Positions 17,018 through 25,885 are shown, counted from the first letter of the stretch. The stretch: 64,000 bases of DNA from Rhodospirillales bacterium (GCA_016185145.1 JACPOB010000024.1:20578-84577), one strand, 5' to 3'. Notes: generated from the letters alone by a model not told the origin. Translations and numbers: made by a program.

Positions 17018-18391
17018 CTGAGCGATCTTCTTGCGCCGGCCATGTTCGTCTGCCTGGTGATCGTGCTCTTTGCCGGTTTCCCGGTTGCGTTCTCTCTCGC
17101 TGCGGTGGCGGGAGTCTTCGGTGCCATTGGAATCGCCACCGGGGATTTCAAGACATCCTTTCTTACCAACATGCTGTTCCGCATCCAGGGCACGTTCAAC
17201 AACGACAACTTGCTGGCCTTACCCCTGCTGATCTTCATGGGAATGCTGCTGGAACGCACGGGAATTGCCGAGGACATGTTCGTTGCCCTCAACCGTCTGT
17301 TCGGGCGCCTGCCGGGTGGACTGGCCTATGCGACGGTCATAGTCGGTGCCGTTCTTTCCGCAATCACGGGCTTCGTGTCGGCATCGGTGGTCGCGGTCGG
17401 ATTGATCGCGCTGCCGGTGATGCTGAGGAAAGAATACGATCCAAGGTTGGCGACAGGTGTTGTGGCCGCGTCCGGCACGCTCGCGCAGGTGATCCCGCCC
17501 AGCCTGGTGCTGATCGTTCTTGCCGAGCAGATGGAGGTCTCTCTTGTCGAGATTTATCGCGGCGCCTTGCTGCCGAGCGTGCTCCTTGTCCTGTCATATC
17601 TCGCCTACATTTTCATCGTGACGCGTTTCGCACCGGAGCGTGCACCGCCGTCCCCGCGCGCGCAAGCGGAGGCCTGGACCGGATCACGCATGTTCATCGC
17701 CACAGCCCTCGCCGCAGGGCTGCCTCTGGCAATCGTATTCGCCGTCTTGGCGGTGATCTATTTCGGCGTGGCGACGCCGTCGGAGGGGGGCGCGTTCGGC
17801 GTCAGCGCAACACTCGCTTTGGGCCTGGCCAAACGAAAACTGACAGGCCGCAATCTCAGGCAGGCGATGGACGTCACCGGCATACTGTGCTCGGGCATTA
17901 TTTTCCTACTGCTTGGCGCGTCGTTCTTCACGCTGGTCTTCCGCGGCCTCGAGGGCCAGGTCTGGGTCGAATCGCTCTTCGGGCACATCCCGGCCGGGTC
18001 GATCGGCTTCATCCTGTTCGTCAACGTGGCGATCTTCCTCCTCGCCTTTTTCCTGGACTTCTTCGAGATTGCCTTCATCGTCCTGCCGCTGATCGCGCCG
18101 GTCGCGCGGCAGCTTGGCATCGACATGGTCTGGCTGACGGTCCTCCTCGCCGTGAATCTGCAGACATCGTTCATGCACCCGCCGTTTGGCATCGCGCTGT
18201 ACAACCTGCGAAGCGTGGCGCCGCCATCCATACGGACCTCGCAGATCTATTGGGGCGCGGTTCCCTTCCTGCTGCTCCAGATTCTGATGGTCGGGATTCT
18301 CATCGCCGTGCCGCAAATCGTCACCACAGCGCCTCCCGCGAAAATCGACATCGATAAGGTACCGATAATTCTTCCGGCGCCACCTGAGTGA
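17018..18391 (+). CDS. Second TRAP large subunit (DctM type)
   Basis: A polytopic permease of about 457 residues. DctM blocks include FVSASVVAVGLIALPVML, VVAASGTLAQVIPPSLVLIV and NLQTSFMHPPFGIALYNL. The first ATG is at 17042, but upstream in-frame codons read LSDLLAPA, the usual DctM N-terminus. A strong ribosome site AAGGGGG lies 5 bases before a CTG at 17018, whereas nothing resembles one before the ATG. I therefore propose a CTG start. No receptor gene accompanies this pair either. Confidence 0.85.
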   Translation: MSDLLAPAMFVCLVIVLFAGFPVAFSLAAVAGVFGAIGIATGDFKTSFLTNMLFRIQGTFNNDNLLALPLLIFMGMLLERTGIAEDMFVALNRLFGRLPGGLAYATVIVGAVLSAITGFVSASVVAVGLIALPVMLRKEYDPRLATGVVAASGTLAQVIPPSLVLIVLAEQMEVSLVEIYRGALLPSVLLVLSYLAYIFIVTRFAPERAPPSPRAQAEAWTGSRMFIATALAAGLPLAIVFAVLAVIYFGVATPSEGGAFGVSATLALGLAKRKLTGRNLRQAMDVTGILCSGIIFLLLGASFFTLVFRGLEGQVWVESLFGHIPAGSIGFILFVNVAIFLLAFFLDFFEIAFIVLPLIAPVARQLGIDMVWLTVLLAVNLQTSFMHPPFGIALYNLRSVAPPSIRTSQIYWGAVPFLLLQILMVGILIAVPQIVTTAPPAKIDIDKVPIILPAPPE

Positions 18392-18434
18392 GCGGACGGA
18401 TCCTTTGAACCTCTGACGGTGAATGCTCCGCAAG

Positions 18435-20348
18435 CTACTTGCGGCGCGTGTACCAAAAGCCGGTCAACATGAAACCCAACGTCAGAAACTGGGCAATTAT
18501 GCCCTCACGCGTCGGGTACACGCCGAGGATCTCGATGCGCGGCAGACCGCCGACGGGCCAGGAGTCCAGCAATCCGGCTTCCTGCAGTCCGGCGATGCCC
18601 TTGCCCGCCAATATGACAGCCAGGCCGGCGATCAATATCGAGCTGAAGGAAAAGCATTGGGCGATCGGCAGACGCCGGGCGTAGCGCAGCAACGCGAGCG
18701 CAATCGCTGCAAGGATCAAAATCGCAGCGGCAGAGCCCCCCAGCAGGGCCAAGCCCGCTCCTTCGCTCCATAGGGCTGCGAAGAAGAGGATGGTCTCGAA
18801 GACCTCGCGGTACACCACAATGAATGCTAGCAGGAACAGGAACCAGGCCGATTTGCGCGACAGGGCGCGTGTCAACTTTTCCTCGACATACTTCTGCCAG
18901 GCGTTTGCTCGGCTCTTGCCATGCATCCAGATGCCTACTGAAACCAGCACCGCGGTGGCAATGAGCGAGCCGAAACCCTCGGTCAGTTCGCGACTCGCGC
19001 CGCTGATCGACACGAGGCGAGTGGCCGCCAGCCAGGTCAGGCCGCCGGCGAGGAGGGCTGCACCCCAGCCGGCATGGACGTAGGGCATGAGCTCGCTGCG
19101 GTCGGCCTTGCGCAGGAAGGCGATCATCGCCACGACGATCAACAGTGCTTCCAGGCCCTCGCGCAAGAGGATCGTGAGGGCACCGACAAAGCTGGAGCCC
19201 CAACTCGCGTCTTCCGCGGACAACACGCGATCGGCTGCGTCGACGAGCTCGCCGATCCGCTCGGATTTCGCCTGGACGTCCGCGACGGGCGCGCCCCGGC
19301 TGATGGCCGCCCGGAGGTCCGCCATCGCCTCTTCAACGCCGCGCAGAAGGGCCGCATCCCGCACCGCCAGAACAGGTTCCACCGGCTCGAAGCCGTCCAG
19401 GTAGGCCGCGAGCGCGAGATCCGCAGCCTTTCGTCGGTCACCGCTTTGATAGGCATCGACGCTTTCTGCCAACCGCCCGCGCGCGATGGCCAGTGTGCCG
19501 CCCGGCCGATTGCCAACCGAGCCGGGGTTGCGGCGGAGGAATGCGATTAAGGCACGCGCGTCGCCGTCGCCGATCTGTTCGGCCAACGCCGCCGGCGTCA
19601 TCTGCGTGACCGCTTCCAAAGTGGGAAACAGGCCGCGCAGCTTCGCATCGCTGCGCCACAGCTGATCACCTCGCCTGGCCTCGGCATTGGAATAGGCGAG
19701 CTGGCCCACGTAGAAGGCGAGGGCCCAGCGCTCATCCGCCGGCAGGTGGGCGAAGCTTGCCATCGCCGTGCCGTCGAGACCCAGGTCGATGACCTGGTAG
19801 AGGCCGAAGACGCTCCTCAGCCGGGCGCGTGCTTCGTCGGTGAAGGCCAGGGGCGGCGGGTCCATGCCTTTGGCGTTCGGTCCGTCTCCCGCCCCGGAGG
19901 CGCCGTGGCACGCTGCGCACTGCTCTCCGTAGAGGGTTGCTGCGCGGGCAACATCGGGGGCGCGCGACGGTGCGAGAGCCATCGGGTAAGCGGCCAGAAG
20001 ATCGCCGGCGAGCTTGCGCGCGAGGTGCGCCACCTCATCGGAAGGGGCCATTCTTTGTACGGCGGCCTGCAGGACTTCCGCCTGGTTCACCAGGCTCGGC
20101 CGCGCGTCCGTCGATGGCAAAGCAGCAAGGCGCTCGCGTACCGAGTTCGTGAATTCCACCATCTCGGCATATTCCGCGGCGTTGACGACCCGGCCGTCCG
20201 AGACGGCCTCGCTGTAGTCGACCGACACGTAGTCCAGGAGGCGCCACACTGTCTGGGCCGTACGGTCCTCGGGGTGGGCCGGGACCGCCGGCAACAGGCT
20301 GCAGACGACCAGGAAAGCGACGGCGATCAGCTTTGCGGACAGGTGCAT
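18435..20348 (-). CDS. pbrT-like: Cytochrome c-FTR1 fusion permease (PbrT/iron-lead transporter type)
   Basis: A 637-residue fusion. A signal peptide (about 1-25) leads to a periplasmic part with a c-type haem site CAACH (Cys144, Cys147, His148), then a helical region, then an FTR1/EfeU permease from about 380. The permease shows both paired-Glu motifs (LREGLEALL and YREVFETILF) that carry Fe(III) in FTR1. This layout matches PbrT of Cupriavidus lead resistance and some iron permeases. Convergent with the TRAP operon; the neighbourhood (MerR, P-type ATPase, LspA) favours a lead/divalent-metal role over plain iron uptake. Confidence 0.88.
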   Translation of the reverse strand: MHLSAKLIAVAFLVVCSLLPAVPAHPEDRTAQTVWRLLDYVSVDYSEAVSDGRVVNAAEYAEMVEFTNSVRERLAALPSTDARPSLVNQAEVLQAAVQRMAPSDEVAHLARKLAGDLLAAYPMALAPSRAPDVARAATLYGEQCAACHGASGAGDGPNAKGMDPPPLAFTDEARARLRSVFGLYQVIDLGLDGTAMASFAHLPADERWALAFYVGQLAYSNAEARRGDQLWRSDAKLRGLFPTLEAVTQMTPAALAEQIGDGDARALIAFLRRNPGSVGNRPGGTLAIARGRLAESVDAYQSGDRRKAADLALAAYLDGFEPVEPVLAVRDAALLRGVEEAMADLRAAISRGAPVADVQAKSERIGELVDAADRVLSAEDASWGSSFVGALTILLREGLEALLIVVAMIAFLRKADRSELMPYVHAGWGAALLAGGLTWLAATRLVSISGASRELTEGFGSLIATAVLVSVGIWMHGKSRANAWQKYVEEKLTRALSRKSAWFLFLLAFIVVYREVFETILFFAALWSEGAGLALLGGSAAAILILAAIALALLRYARRLPIAQCFSFSSILIAGLAVILAGKGIAGLQEAGLLDSWPVGGLPRIEILGVYPTREGIIAQFLTLGFMLTGFWYTRRK

Positions 20349-20464
20349 TCGAAACCTTATTGCGAATGCTTCTCTATCTCATCCAGGCGCCCTGGTGAAA
20401 AGCGGAATGTCGGATGCTCCGCGATCGCGGGTTCGTCGATCGGGCCTCGCGGCGAGCCACGATC

Positions 20465-20495
20465 TTGATTCTTTAGGCGCTACAGGATGTATGGC
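20465..20495 (+). promoter_or_regulatory. MerR-type promoter before the methyltransferase
   Basis: -35 TTGATT (20465-20470), a 19-bp spacer containing GCTACAGGAT, and -10 TATGGC (20490-20495). The left half of the dyad is weaker (CTTTAGGC) than at the other sites. Confidence 0.55.
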
Positions 20496-20514
20496 CCTCC
20501 TCTGGACGATCGCC

Positions 20515-21180
20515 ATGCCGCCTGATCTCACCTTCACGCCTGCCGCCGGCCATCATTGGCTAACTCCCTTTTACGATTTCGGCGTGGCCGCGCTCACGCG
20601 CGAGAATCGATGGAGGCGTGCGCTTATCGCACAAATCCGTCCGGGCCCCGGTGACGTGATCCTCGATGTCGGCTGCGGTACGGGATCGCTGCTGGCGCGT
20701 CTGGGGACGGCGGCGCGATCTGTCCGACTCATAGGGATCGATCCGGACCCCGCGATACTGGCGCGTGCCCGCAAAAGATTCGCGGCCGCGGGCCTCTCAG
20801 TCGAACTGCGTCTCGGGTTTGCCCGGCAAGCGGCCGGGTTGCTGGCGGGAACGCGACCGACGAAAGTCGTGTCGAGCCTCGTGTTCCACCAGGTGCCGAT
20901 GGACGAGAAGGTGGCCGCGCTCGCCGCGATGCACGCCGTGCTGAGGGCGGGCGGCGAGGTTCACATTGCAGACTATGGGTTACAGCGCACGCCGCTCATG
21001 CGCGCGCTCTTCAGAGGGATCATTCAGAACCTCGACGGACGCGTGAATACCGAGCCGAATGCCCGCGGTGTGCTCGCCGACCTCATGCGCACAGCCGGAT
21101 TCCGAAACGTGGAGGAGACGCTCGTCATTCCGACGCCCAGCGGCTCGATCTCGCTCTATCGAGGGAGCCGCGTATCGTGA
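20515..21180 (+). CDS. SAM-dependent class I methyltransferase
   Basis: Cytosolic methyltransferase of 221 residues. Motif I is VILDVGCGTGSLLARL, followed by IGIDPDPAILARA, VVSSLVFHQVP (motif IV region) and LRAGGEVHIADYG. I chose ATG 20515 because an upstream ATG (20491) lies inside the proposed -10 element. It is convergent with the MerR gene. Substrate is unknown; metal-responsive expression raises the possibility of metal or thiol methylation, but this is speculative. Confidence 0.8.
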   Translation: MPPDLTFTPAAGHHWLTPFYDFGVAALTRENRWRRALIAQIRPGPGDVILDVGCGTGSLLARLGTAARSVRLIGIDPDPAILARARKRFAAAGLSVELRLGFARQAAGLLAGTRPTKVVSSLVFHQVPMDEKVAALAAMHAVLRAGGEVHIADYGLQRTPLMRALFRGIIQNLDGRVNTEPNARGVLADLMRTAGFRNVEETLVIPTPSGSISLYRGSRVS

Positions 21181-21617
21181 TGCTTGGCAGCCTTCGGCGG
21201 CGTCGGGGTCCGTTCGGATAACCGTGAAGAGTCGGCCAGGACTTCGATGATCCGGCACGTAGCAACCTTGCCGTTGTCGCACTCCCTGATCATCCGGACG
21301 AGCTCGGTCCTGAGCCCGCGAAGCCTGCGAATCCGGCTCTCGACGGCTTCGAGTTGAGCTGAGGCGATCCTGCTCACCCGCTGGCAGGATTCCTCGGGCA
21401 CATCCTGCAGGGCGAGCATCGTCTTGATGGCCGCGATGTCGAAACCGAGGTCTCTGGCATGGCGGATGAATGCCAGTCGCCGTACGTCCTCTGCTTTGTA
21501 GAGGCGCCGTCCGCTGTTTGTGCGCGGCGCCGGGGGAATGAGCCTGCTCCGTTCGTAGTAGCGAATCGTCTCGATGTTGACGCCCGTACGTTTGGACAGG
21601 GTTCCGATGGTAATCAT
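21156..21617 (-). CDS. MerR-family divalent metal sensor (PbrR/ZntR/CadR type)
   Basis: Activator-repressor of 153 residues: helix-turn-helix IGTLSKRTGVNIETIRYYER, coupling helix, and metal loop CDNGKVATC near the C-terminus (C-x7-C). It also has the upstream Cys of EESC (position equivalent to Cys79), which ZntR, CadR and PbrR keep but CueR lacks, so a 2+ ion is likely. The divergent promoter at 21625 is its own operator. It is the only intact MerR in the region with five matching operators, so it is the best candidate to run them all. Confidence 0.88.
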   Translation of the reverse strand: MITIGTLSKRTGVNIETIRYYERSRLIPPAPRTNSGRRLYKAEDVRRLAFIRHARDLGFDIAAIKTMLALQDVPEESCQRVSRIASAQLEAVESRIRRLRGLRTELVRMIRECDNGKVATCRIIEVLADSSRLSERTPTPPKAAKHHDTRLPR

Positions 21618-21624
21618 TTGCCGG

Positions 21625-21655
21625 TTGATCCTGTAGTGACTACGGGTTTAGGCAT
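21625..21655 (+). promoter_or_regulatory. MerR-type promoter, divergent from merR
   Basis: -35 TTGATC (21625-21630), dyad CTGTAG-TGA-CTACGG, then -10 TAGGCAT (about 21649-21655) with an 18-19-bp spacer. It drives the secreted HExxH protein and lies immediately upstream of the MerR start. Confidence 0.7.
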
Positions 21656-21695
21656 AACACAACAAGCGGCTCAAAGCACGTGAACTGGAACGAAC

Positions 21696-22490
21696 ATGTC
21701 CGAGCGTGTTGCAGGCCTGAACCGGGACGACAGCGGGTTGGCGAGGGAAAGCCGATCCTGCCGAGGCCCCACGCCTCCCATGATCCTGACCCTGCTTTGG
21801 ACCCTGGGCACCACAGTGGGCGCCGCCGCTCTCGACAACGGGACGGCCGCTCAGGGGCGGGCGCCGGGCATCTGCAGCCGAGGGGACGTGGTCGTACAGT
21901 CTGCCAACCCGCAGCAGATCCGCGAAGCCTGTGAGGCTGTCTACGACGTGGTGACGTATTTCGATGGCATTGGCTTCAAGATCGATCCCCATGTCTCGAT
22001 CGCTTTCAGGGGCGACGTCGATGCGAAAGAGGGGCACAAGCACGCACACGGTTCCTACGACCCCGCCGGACGGGCGATCAAGCTGTATGCGCGTGAGCGG
22101 GCGCGGCCATGGGGCGAGCCCTGGCAAGACGTCCGCGGCAGCTTTATTCGCCACGAGGTGACCCATGCGGTTGTGGTCCAGATATTGGCGATGCACGGGT
22201 CGGACCTTCCACGGGAGTGGCACGAATTCATCGCCTATGCGGTGCAGTTCGAGCTGATGGAGCCGTCGCTCCGGGACAGGATTCTAGAGCGCTATTCCAA
22301 CGTCGCGCCCGCCCGTGCGCTGACACAGATCAATCCTTTCACGCATGGTCTGGCTGATCCCGACACCTTCGCGGTGCTCGTCTTCAAGTCGTATCGTGTC
22401 TTTGGCGGGCGGGACTTGGTTCGCCGCCTGCTGACAGCTGAGTTCGTGCCGACACCTCTCGACAGGATGATGCCCTTTCCCCCGAATTGA
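21696..22490 (+). CDS. Secreted zincin-like HExxH protein (putative metalloprotease)
   Basis: A 264-residue protein. The hydrophobic segment MILTLLWTLGTTVGAAALD looks like a signal peptide. If that is the true N-terminus, the start is the ATG at 21780. The key motif is RHEVTHAVV (HEVTH, HExxH zinc site), with a possible third ligand in WHEF about 25 residues later. It resembles conserved uncharacterised periplasmic proteins with a gluzincin-like core. Under a metal-sensing promoter it could be a metal-bound or metal-inhibited enzyme; its function is not known. Confidence 0.7.
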   Translation: MSERVAGLNRDDSGLARESRSCRGPTPPMILTLLWTLGTTVGAAALDNGTAAQGRAPGICSRGDVVVQSANPQQIREACEAVYDVVTYFDGIGFKIDPHVSIAFRGDVDAKEGHKHAHGSYDPAGRAIKLYARERARPWGEPWQDVRGSFIRHEVTHAVVVQILAMHGSDLPREWHEFIAYAVQFELMEPSLRDRILERYSNVAPARALTQINPFTHGLADPDTFAVLVFKSYRVFGGRDLVRRLLTAEFVPTPLDRMMPFPPN

Positions 22491-22592
22491 TGATGGCCAT
22501 CGAGTGGACCCGGCGTTGAGCGGTCGATAGCGGCGAGCTGGTCCCATGCTTCTGCACCAGCCGCCGGGCCGGCGGTATGAGCCGGTCCGCCA

Positions 22593-22649
22593 CTAGCGGA
22601 TCGTTTCGATATTGACGCGCGTGCATTGAGACAGAGGTCCAATGGTCAT
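22593..22649 (-). pseudogene. MerR N-terminal remnant
   Basis: Only 19 codons remain: MTIGPLSQCTRVNIETIR, then TAG. This is the first helix-turn-helix of a MerR protein (compare IGTLSKRTGVNIETIR in the intact gene at 21156-21617). It keeps the divergent promoter-operator at 22659, so a whole MerR gene once stood here. Confidence 0.75.
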
Positions 22650-22658
22650 ATCAACGGA

Positions 22659-22689
22659 TTGATTCTGTAGCCGCCACAGGATGTAGACA
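22659..22689 (+). promoter_or_regulatory. MerR-type promoter driving the PaaK-like pair
   Basis: -35 TTGATT (22659-22664), 19-bp spacer with dyad CTGTAG-CCGC-CACAGGAT, -10 TAGACA (22684-22689). Orphaned by loss of its adjacent MerR. Confidence 0.7.
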
Positions 22690-22727
22690 TAGCGGGTAGG
22701 TAGGGGTGTTTGAATCCGAGAACGATC

Positions 22728-24137
22728 ATGACCGAGCATGTCGTAAGGCTGGTCTGGGACGCGTGGCGCACGCGAAAGAGCGGCGTCGGCGCAATCGCGC
22801 AGCGCCAGCGTGCCCGTCTCGCCGATATGGTCGCCCATGCCCGGGCCAGTTCCCCGTACTACCGCGAGCTCTACGGCGATCTGCCAGACCGGGTTGAAAA
22901 CCCCCGGCAGCTCCCGGTCACCGACAAGAAGATGCTGATGGAGCGCTTCGACGAATGGTGCACCGACCGCGCCGTCACGCTCAAGGCTGCAGAAGCGCTC
23001 GTCGATGATCCCAACCGGATCGGAGAATGGTTCCTCGGAAAATACACCGTGATGACCACCTCCGGTACGACCGGGCGGCGCGGCATCTTCGTGGTTGACG
23101 ATCGAACGATGGCGGTGGTGACCGCGATGATGCTGCGCTGGATTGGTGACTGGCTGAGCGCTGGTGACGTCCTCAAGGTCACCGCGCGACGCGGCCGGAT
23201 GGCGATGGTGATGGCCACCGGTGGCCACTTTGCGTCGGCGGTTGCTGCGGCACGCCTGAAGAAGCGGCGGGGAAAAAGGGTAGAGGTGCTCTCGGCACAC
23301 ATGCCGATGGCGGAACTTGTGGCGCGGCTGAACCGGTTTCAGCCTGCGCTGCTGGCCCCTTATGCCAGCATGGCCGCGATGCTCGCGGACGAGCAGGAAG
23401 CCGACCGGCTCGACATCCATCCTGTACTGCTGGCCCTCTCGGCCGAAGGTCTGCCACAGCAGGAATATGCCCGAATTGCGCGGGTGTTCAACGCGAAGGT
23501 CGGCAACAGCTACGCCGCCTCGGAATGTATGTTTATGAGCGCCATGTGCGGCGAAGGCTGGCTGCACGTCAACGCGGACTGGGTGGCGTTCGAGCCGGTC
23601 GATGCCGACTATCGCCCGGTCCCGCCGGGCGAGCAGTCGCACACGGTCCTGATCAGCAATCTCGCCAACCGGGTGCAGCCGATCCTCCGCTACGACCTCG
23701 GCGACAGTGTGCTGCAGCGGCCGGACCCGTGCCCATGCGGCAATCCGTTGCCCGCTATTCGCGTGCACGGGCGCTCCGCCGACGTTCTCACGTTCCGGAT
23801 GGCAGGCGGCGAGGTCAGGCTGCCTCCGCTGGCGCTCAGCCAGGCGATCGAGTCCGTCCGCGGCGTGACGCTCTTCCAGATCGCGCAGTCCGAGCCGGAC
23901 GGACTTGAATTACGCCTGCAAATCGCGCCAGGGGCGAATGCAGATACAGTTTGGCGCGAGGCCGAAGCAGGTCTGCGAAAGGTGCTTGCCGAGCACGGGC
24001 TTGAACACGTCGCTATCAAACGCGGCGGCGAAGCGCCGGAACAGGGTCGCGGCGGAAAGTTCCGGGAGGTTATTCCGTTGGCTCCAGGTGGAGGAAGCTC
24101 GATCGATGAAGGCAAGGATTCCGAGGAGGAACGCTAA
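22728..24137 (+). CDS. PaaK-like adenylate-forming enzyme (phenylacetate-CoA ligase family), copy 1
   Basis: A 469-residue member of the ANL superfamily, PaaK/CapK branch. Family blocks: ARASSPYYRELY, LPVTDKKMLMERF, the AMP-binding loop MTTSGTTGRRGIF, YDLGDSVLQRPDPCPCGN and the C-terminal PEQGRGGKFREV. The CPCG cysteines occur in PaaK relatives. The ATG at 22728 is preferred to a TTG at 22710. Its substrate cannot be read from the sequence: an acid activated to acyl-AMP or acyl-CoA. It is overlapped by a paralogue and controlled by a metal-type promoter, which is not a textbook context for this family. Confidence 0.82.
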   Translation: MTEHVVRLVWDAWRTRKSGVGAIAQRQRARLADMVAHARASSPYYRELYGDLPDRVENPRQLPVTDKKMLMERFDEWCTDRAVTLKAAEALVDDPNRIGEWFLGKYTVMTTSGTTGRRGIFVVDDRTMAVVTAMMLRWIGDWLSAGDVLKVTARRGRMAMVMATGGHFASAVAAARLKKRRGKRVEVLSAHMPMAELVARLNRFQPALLAPYASMAAMLADEQEADRLDIHPVLLALSAEGLPQQEYARIARVFNAKVGNSYAASECMFMSAMCGEGWLHVNADWVAFEPVDADYRPVPPGEQSHTVLISNLANRVQPILRYDLGDSVLQRPDPCPCGNPLPAIRVHGRSADVLTFRMAGGEVRLPPLALSQAIESVRGVTLFQIAQSEPDGLELRLQIAPGANADTVWREAEAGLRKVLAEHGLEHVAIKRGGEAPEQGRGGKFREVIPLAPGGGSSIDEGKDSEEER

Positions 24138-25486
24138 TGAGCCAGCGTCCCCTGTGGGAGACCGCCTCTCGGAAGCCTGAGAAGATAAAGGAGAGGCTTG
24201 CTGATATCGTAGCGTTCGCGCGGGCCAATTCTCCCTATTATCGTGATCTATACAAGAACCTGCCCGCGAGTATCGAGAACCCGAGTCTGTTGCCCGTAAC
24301 CGACAAGAAGACGCTCATGGCGAGCTTCGATGCCTGGGTGACGGATCGCGAGGTGACGATTGAGCGTGTGCGCAAGTTTATCGAAGACCCGAACCTCGTT
24401 GGCGAGAAGTTCCTCGGAAGATATCTCGTTGCCACGACCGCCGGCACCACGGGTACCCCAGGCATCTTCGTATTGGATGACAATCACATGCGAGGCGGGA
24501 CATCCGGCCTCCGAGAAGCGTTCAGAACCTGGCTATCCTTCGGGGATTTTGTAAGGATTGTCGTCCGCGGGGCACGATTTGCGGCCCTGCACGCCACGGG
24601 CGGTCATTTCGTTTCGGTCGCAGGCTTCACTCGGGCGCGGCGCTCCAGCCGAGTTTTGGCGAAACTCACTCGCGATTTCTCCGTGCACGCGCCGATAAAG
24701 GAACTCGTCAATGGCCTCAATGAGTTCCGCCCGGCTGTTGTCCTTAGCTACGCCTCTATCGTCTCTCTGCTCGCCCGCGAGCAGGAACTCGGGCGTCTGC
24801 GCATCAAGCCGGTGTTACTGGTGCTTACGGCCGAGGGACTTGCGGAAGAAGAGTACGGGAGGATCGCTAAGGCGTTCGGCGCAAAGGTCCGCAGCACATG
24901 GGGCTCTACCGAGATCGGCGGCCCGACCTACAGCTGCGCCGAGGGGTGGCTTCACGTCGTCGGAGAATGGATTATCCTCGAACCGGTCGATGCCGATCAC
25001 CGACCCACCTCGCCGGGCGAGCAGTCTCACACGGTGTTGGTGACCAATCTCGCCAACAGGGTTCAGCCGATCCTGCGTTACGATCTCGGCGACCGCGTGT
25101 TGCAAAGGCCGGATCCTTGTCCTTGCGGCAATCCTCTTCCGGCCATCCGCATCCAGGGCCGCTCCGCCGAAGTGCTCCGGTTTCCGATCCAAGCCGGCGA
25201 GGATGTCTCGATTCCGCCGCTCGCGTTCGAGATCGACCATGTGCCGGGAGTCGACCTGTCCCAGGTCGTGCAAACCACGCCGACGAATCTGCGCATACGC
25301 CTGCGCTTTGCGTCCGGCGCTGACCCCAACCAAGTTTGGCAAAAAGTGCACGGCGAATTGAAGCATTTGCTCGCCCGCCACGAACTCCACCAAGTGACGA
25401 TCGAGCGTGCCGAGGAACCGCCGGAACAGGGTCGTGGCGGAAAGTTCCGTGCGATCATTCCGCTTCCGAGCGCTCCCCGCACCTGA
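24137..25486 (+). CDS. PaaK-like adenylate-forming enzyme, copy 2
   Basis: Paralogue of the preceding gene (449 residues), sharing LPVTDKKTLMASFDAWVTDR, the AMP-binding loop TTAGTTGTPGIF, RVQPILRYDLGDRVLQRPDP and PEQGRGGKFRAI. The first codon overlaps the previous stop (TAATG), so the two are co-translated and may form a two-enzyme or heteromeric unit. The Ser of the first copy's TSGTTG loop is Ala here. N-terminal segment is slightly shorter. Function inferred only as acid activation. Confidence 0.82.
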   Translation: MSQRPLWETASRKPEKIKERLADIVAFARANSPYYRDLYKNLPASIENPSLLPVTDKKTLMASFDAWVTDREVTIERVRKFIEDPNLVGEKFLGRYLVATTAGTTGTPGIFVLDDNHMRGGTSGLREAFRTWLSFGDFVRIVVRGARFAALHATGGHFVSVAGFTRARRSSRVLAKLTRDFSVHAPIKELVNGLNEFRPAVVLSYASIVSLLAREQELGRLRIKPVLLVLTAEGLAEEEYGRIAKAFGAKVRSTWGSTEIGGPTYSCAEGWLHVVGEWIILEPVDADHRPTSPGEQSHTVLVTNLANRVQPILRYDLGDRVLQRPDPCPCGNPLPAIRIQGRSAEVLRFPIQAGEDVSIPPLAFEIDHVPGVDLSQVVQTTPTNLRIRLRFASGADPNQVWQKVHGELKHLLARHELHQVTIERAEEPPEQGRGGKFRAIIPLPSAPRT

Positions 25487-25508
25487 TGCTGCTTACGGAG
25501 AGAATGTC

Positions 25509-25706
25509 ATGCAGGGTAAGGAGGTCGCGAAGTTTTTCGCCGGCTTCGCAGCTAACCAGGTTCTCACGCATGGAGCTTTCGTGGCTGCGGGCGTTCAGTT
25601 CAGTCTGTTTGGGATCACCTATGACCAGCGGCTTAATACGATCGCTGTTGTCATTTGGGGGATAATTCTTCTGCTGCTCGCTTACTATGCATGGAGCAAG
25701 CGATGA
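25509..25706 (+). CDS. Small two-helix membrane protein
   Basis: A 65-residue protein with a mildly hydrophobic helix (about 10-32) and a strong C-terminal transmembrane helix (TIAVVIWGIILLLLAYYAW). It follows the PaaK-like pair by 22 bases on the same strand, with GGAGAG before the ATG, so it belongs to the same operon. I do not recognise the family. Confidence 0.6.
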   Translation: MQGKEVAKFFAGFAANQVLTHGAFVAAGVQFSLFGITYDQRLNTIAVVIWGIILLLLAYYAWSKR

Positions 25707-25885
25707 CGTTCGGAGGCAAAGGATTCCTTTCGGCGCTCCAAGGCCGGGACGAGGCTTCGATGCTAATCCCTACCCAGGAAGGGTGCCGCAGTCGGCAGTC
25801 TTGCCGACGTTGGCATAACTGCCGCGATCCAATTTAGCATCTGCCTGCCTGGGCCGGCGCCAGCTTGTTCATCGTCATCTGGATC

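Noticed and set aside
20349..20400. Fur/Irr-like box upstream of the FTR1 fusion (TTATTGCGAATGC)
   Set aside because: Symmetry is weak and I cannot separate it from chance; not listed as an operator.
22593..23768. Minus-strand frame of 391 codons covering PaaK-like copy 1
   Set aside because: Shadow of the plus-strand enzyme; only its last 19 codons carry a real MerR N-terminus, reported separately.
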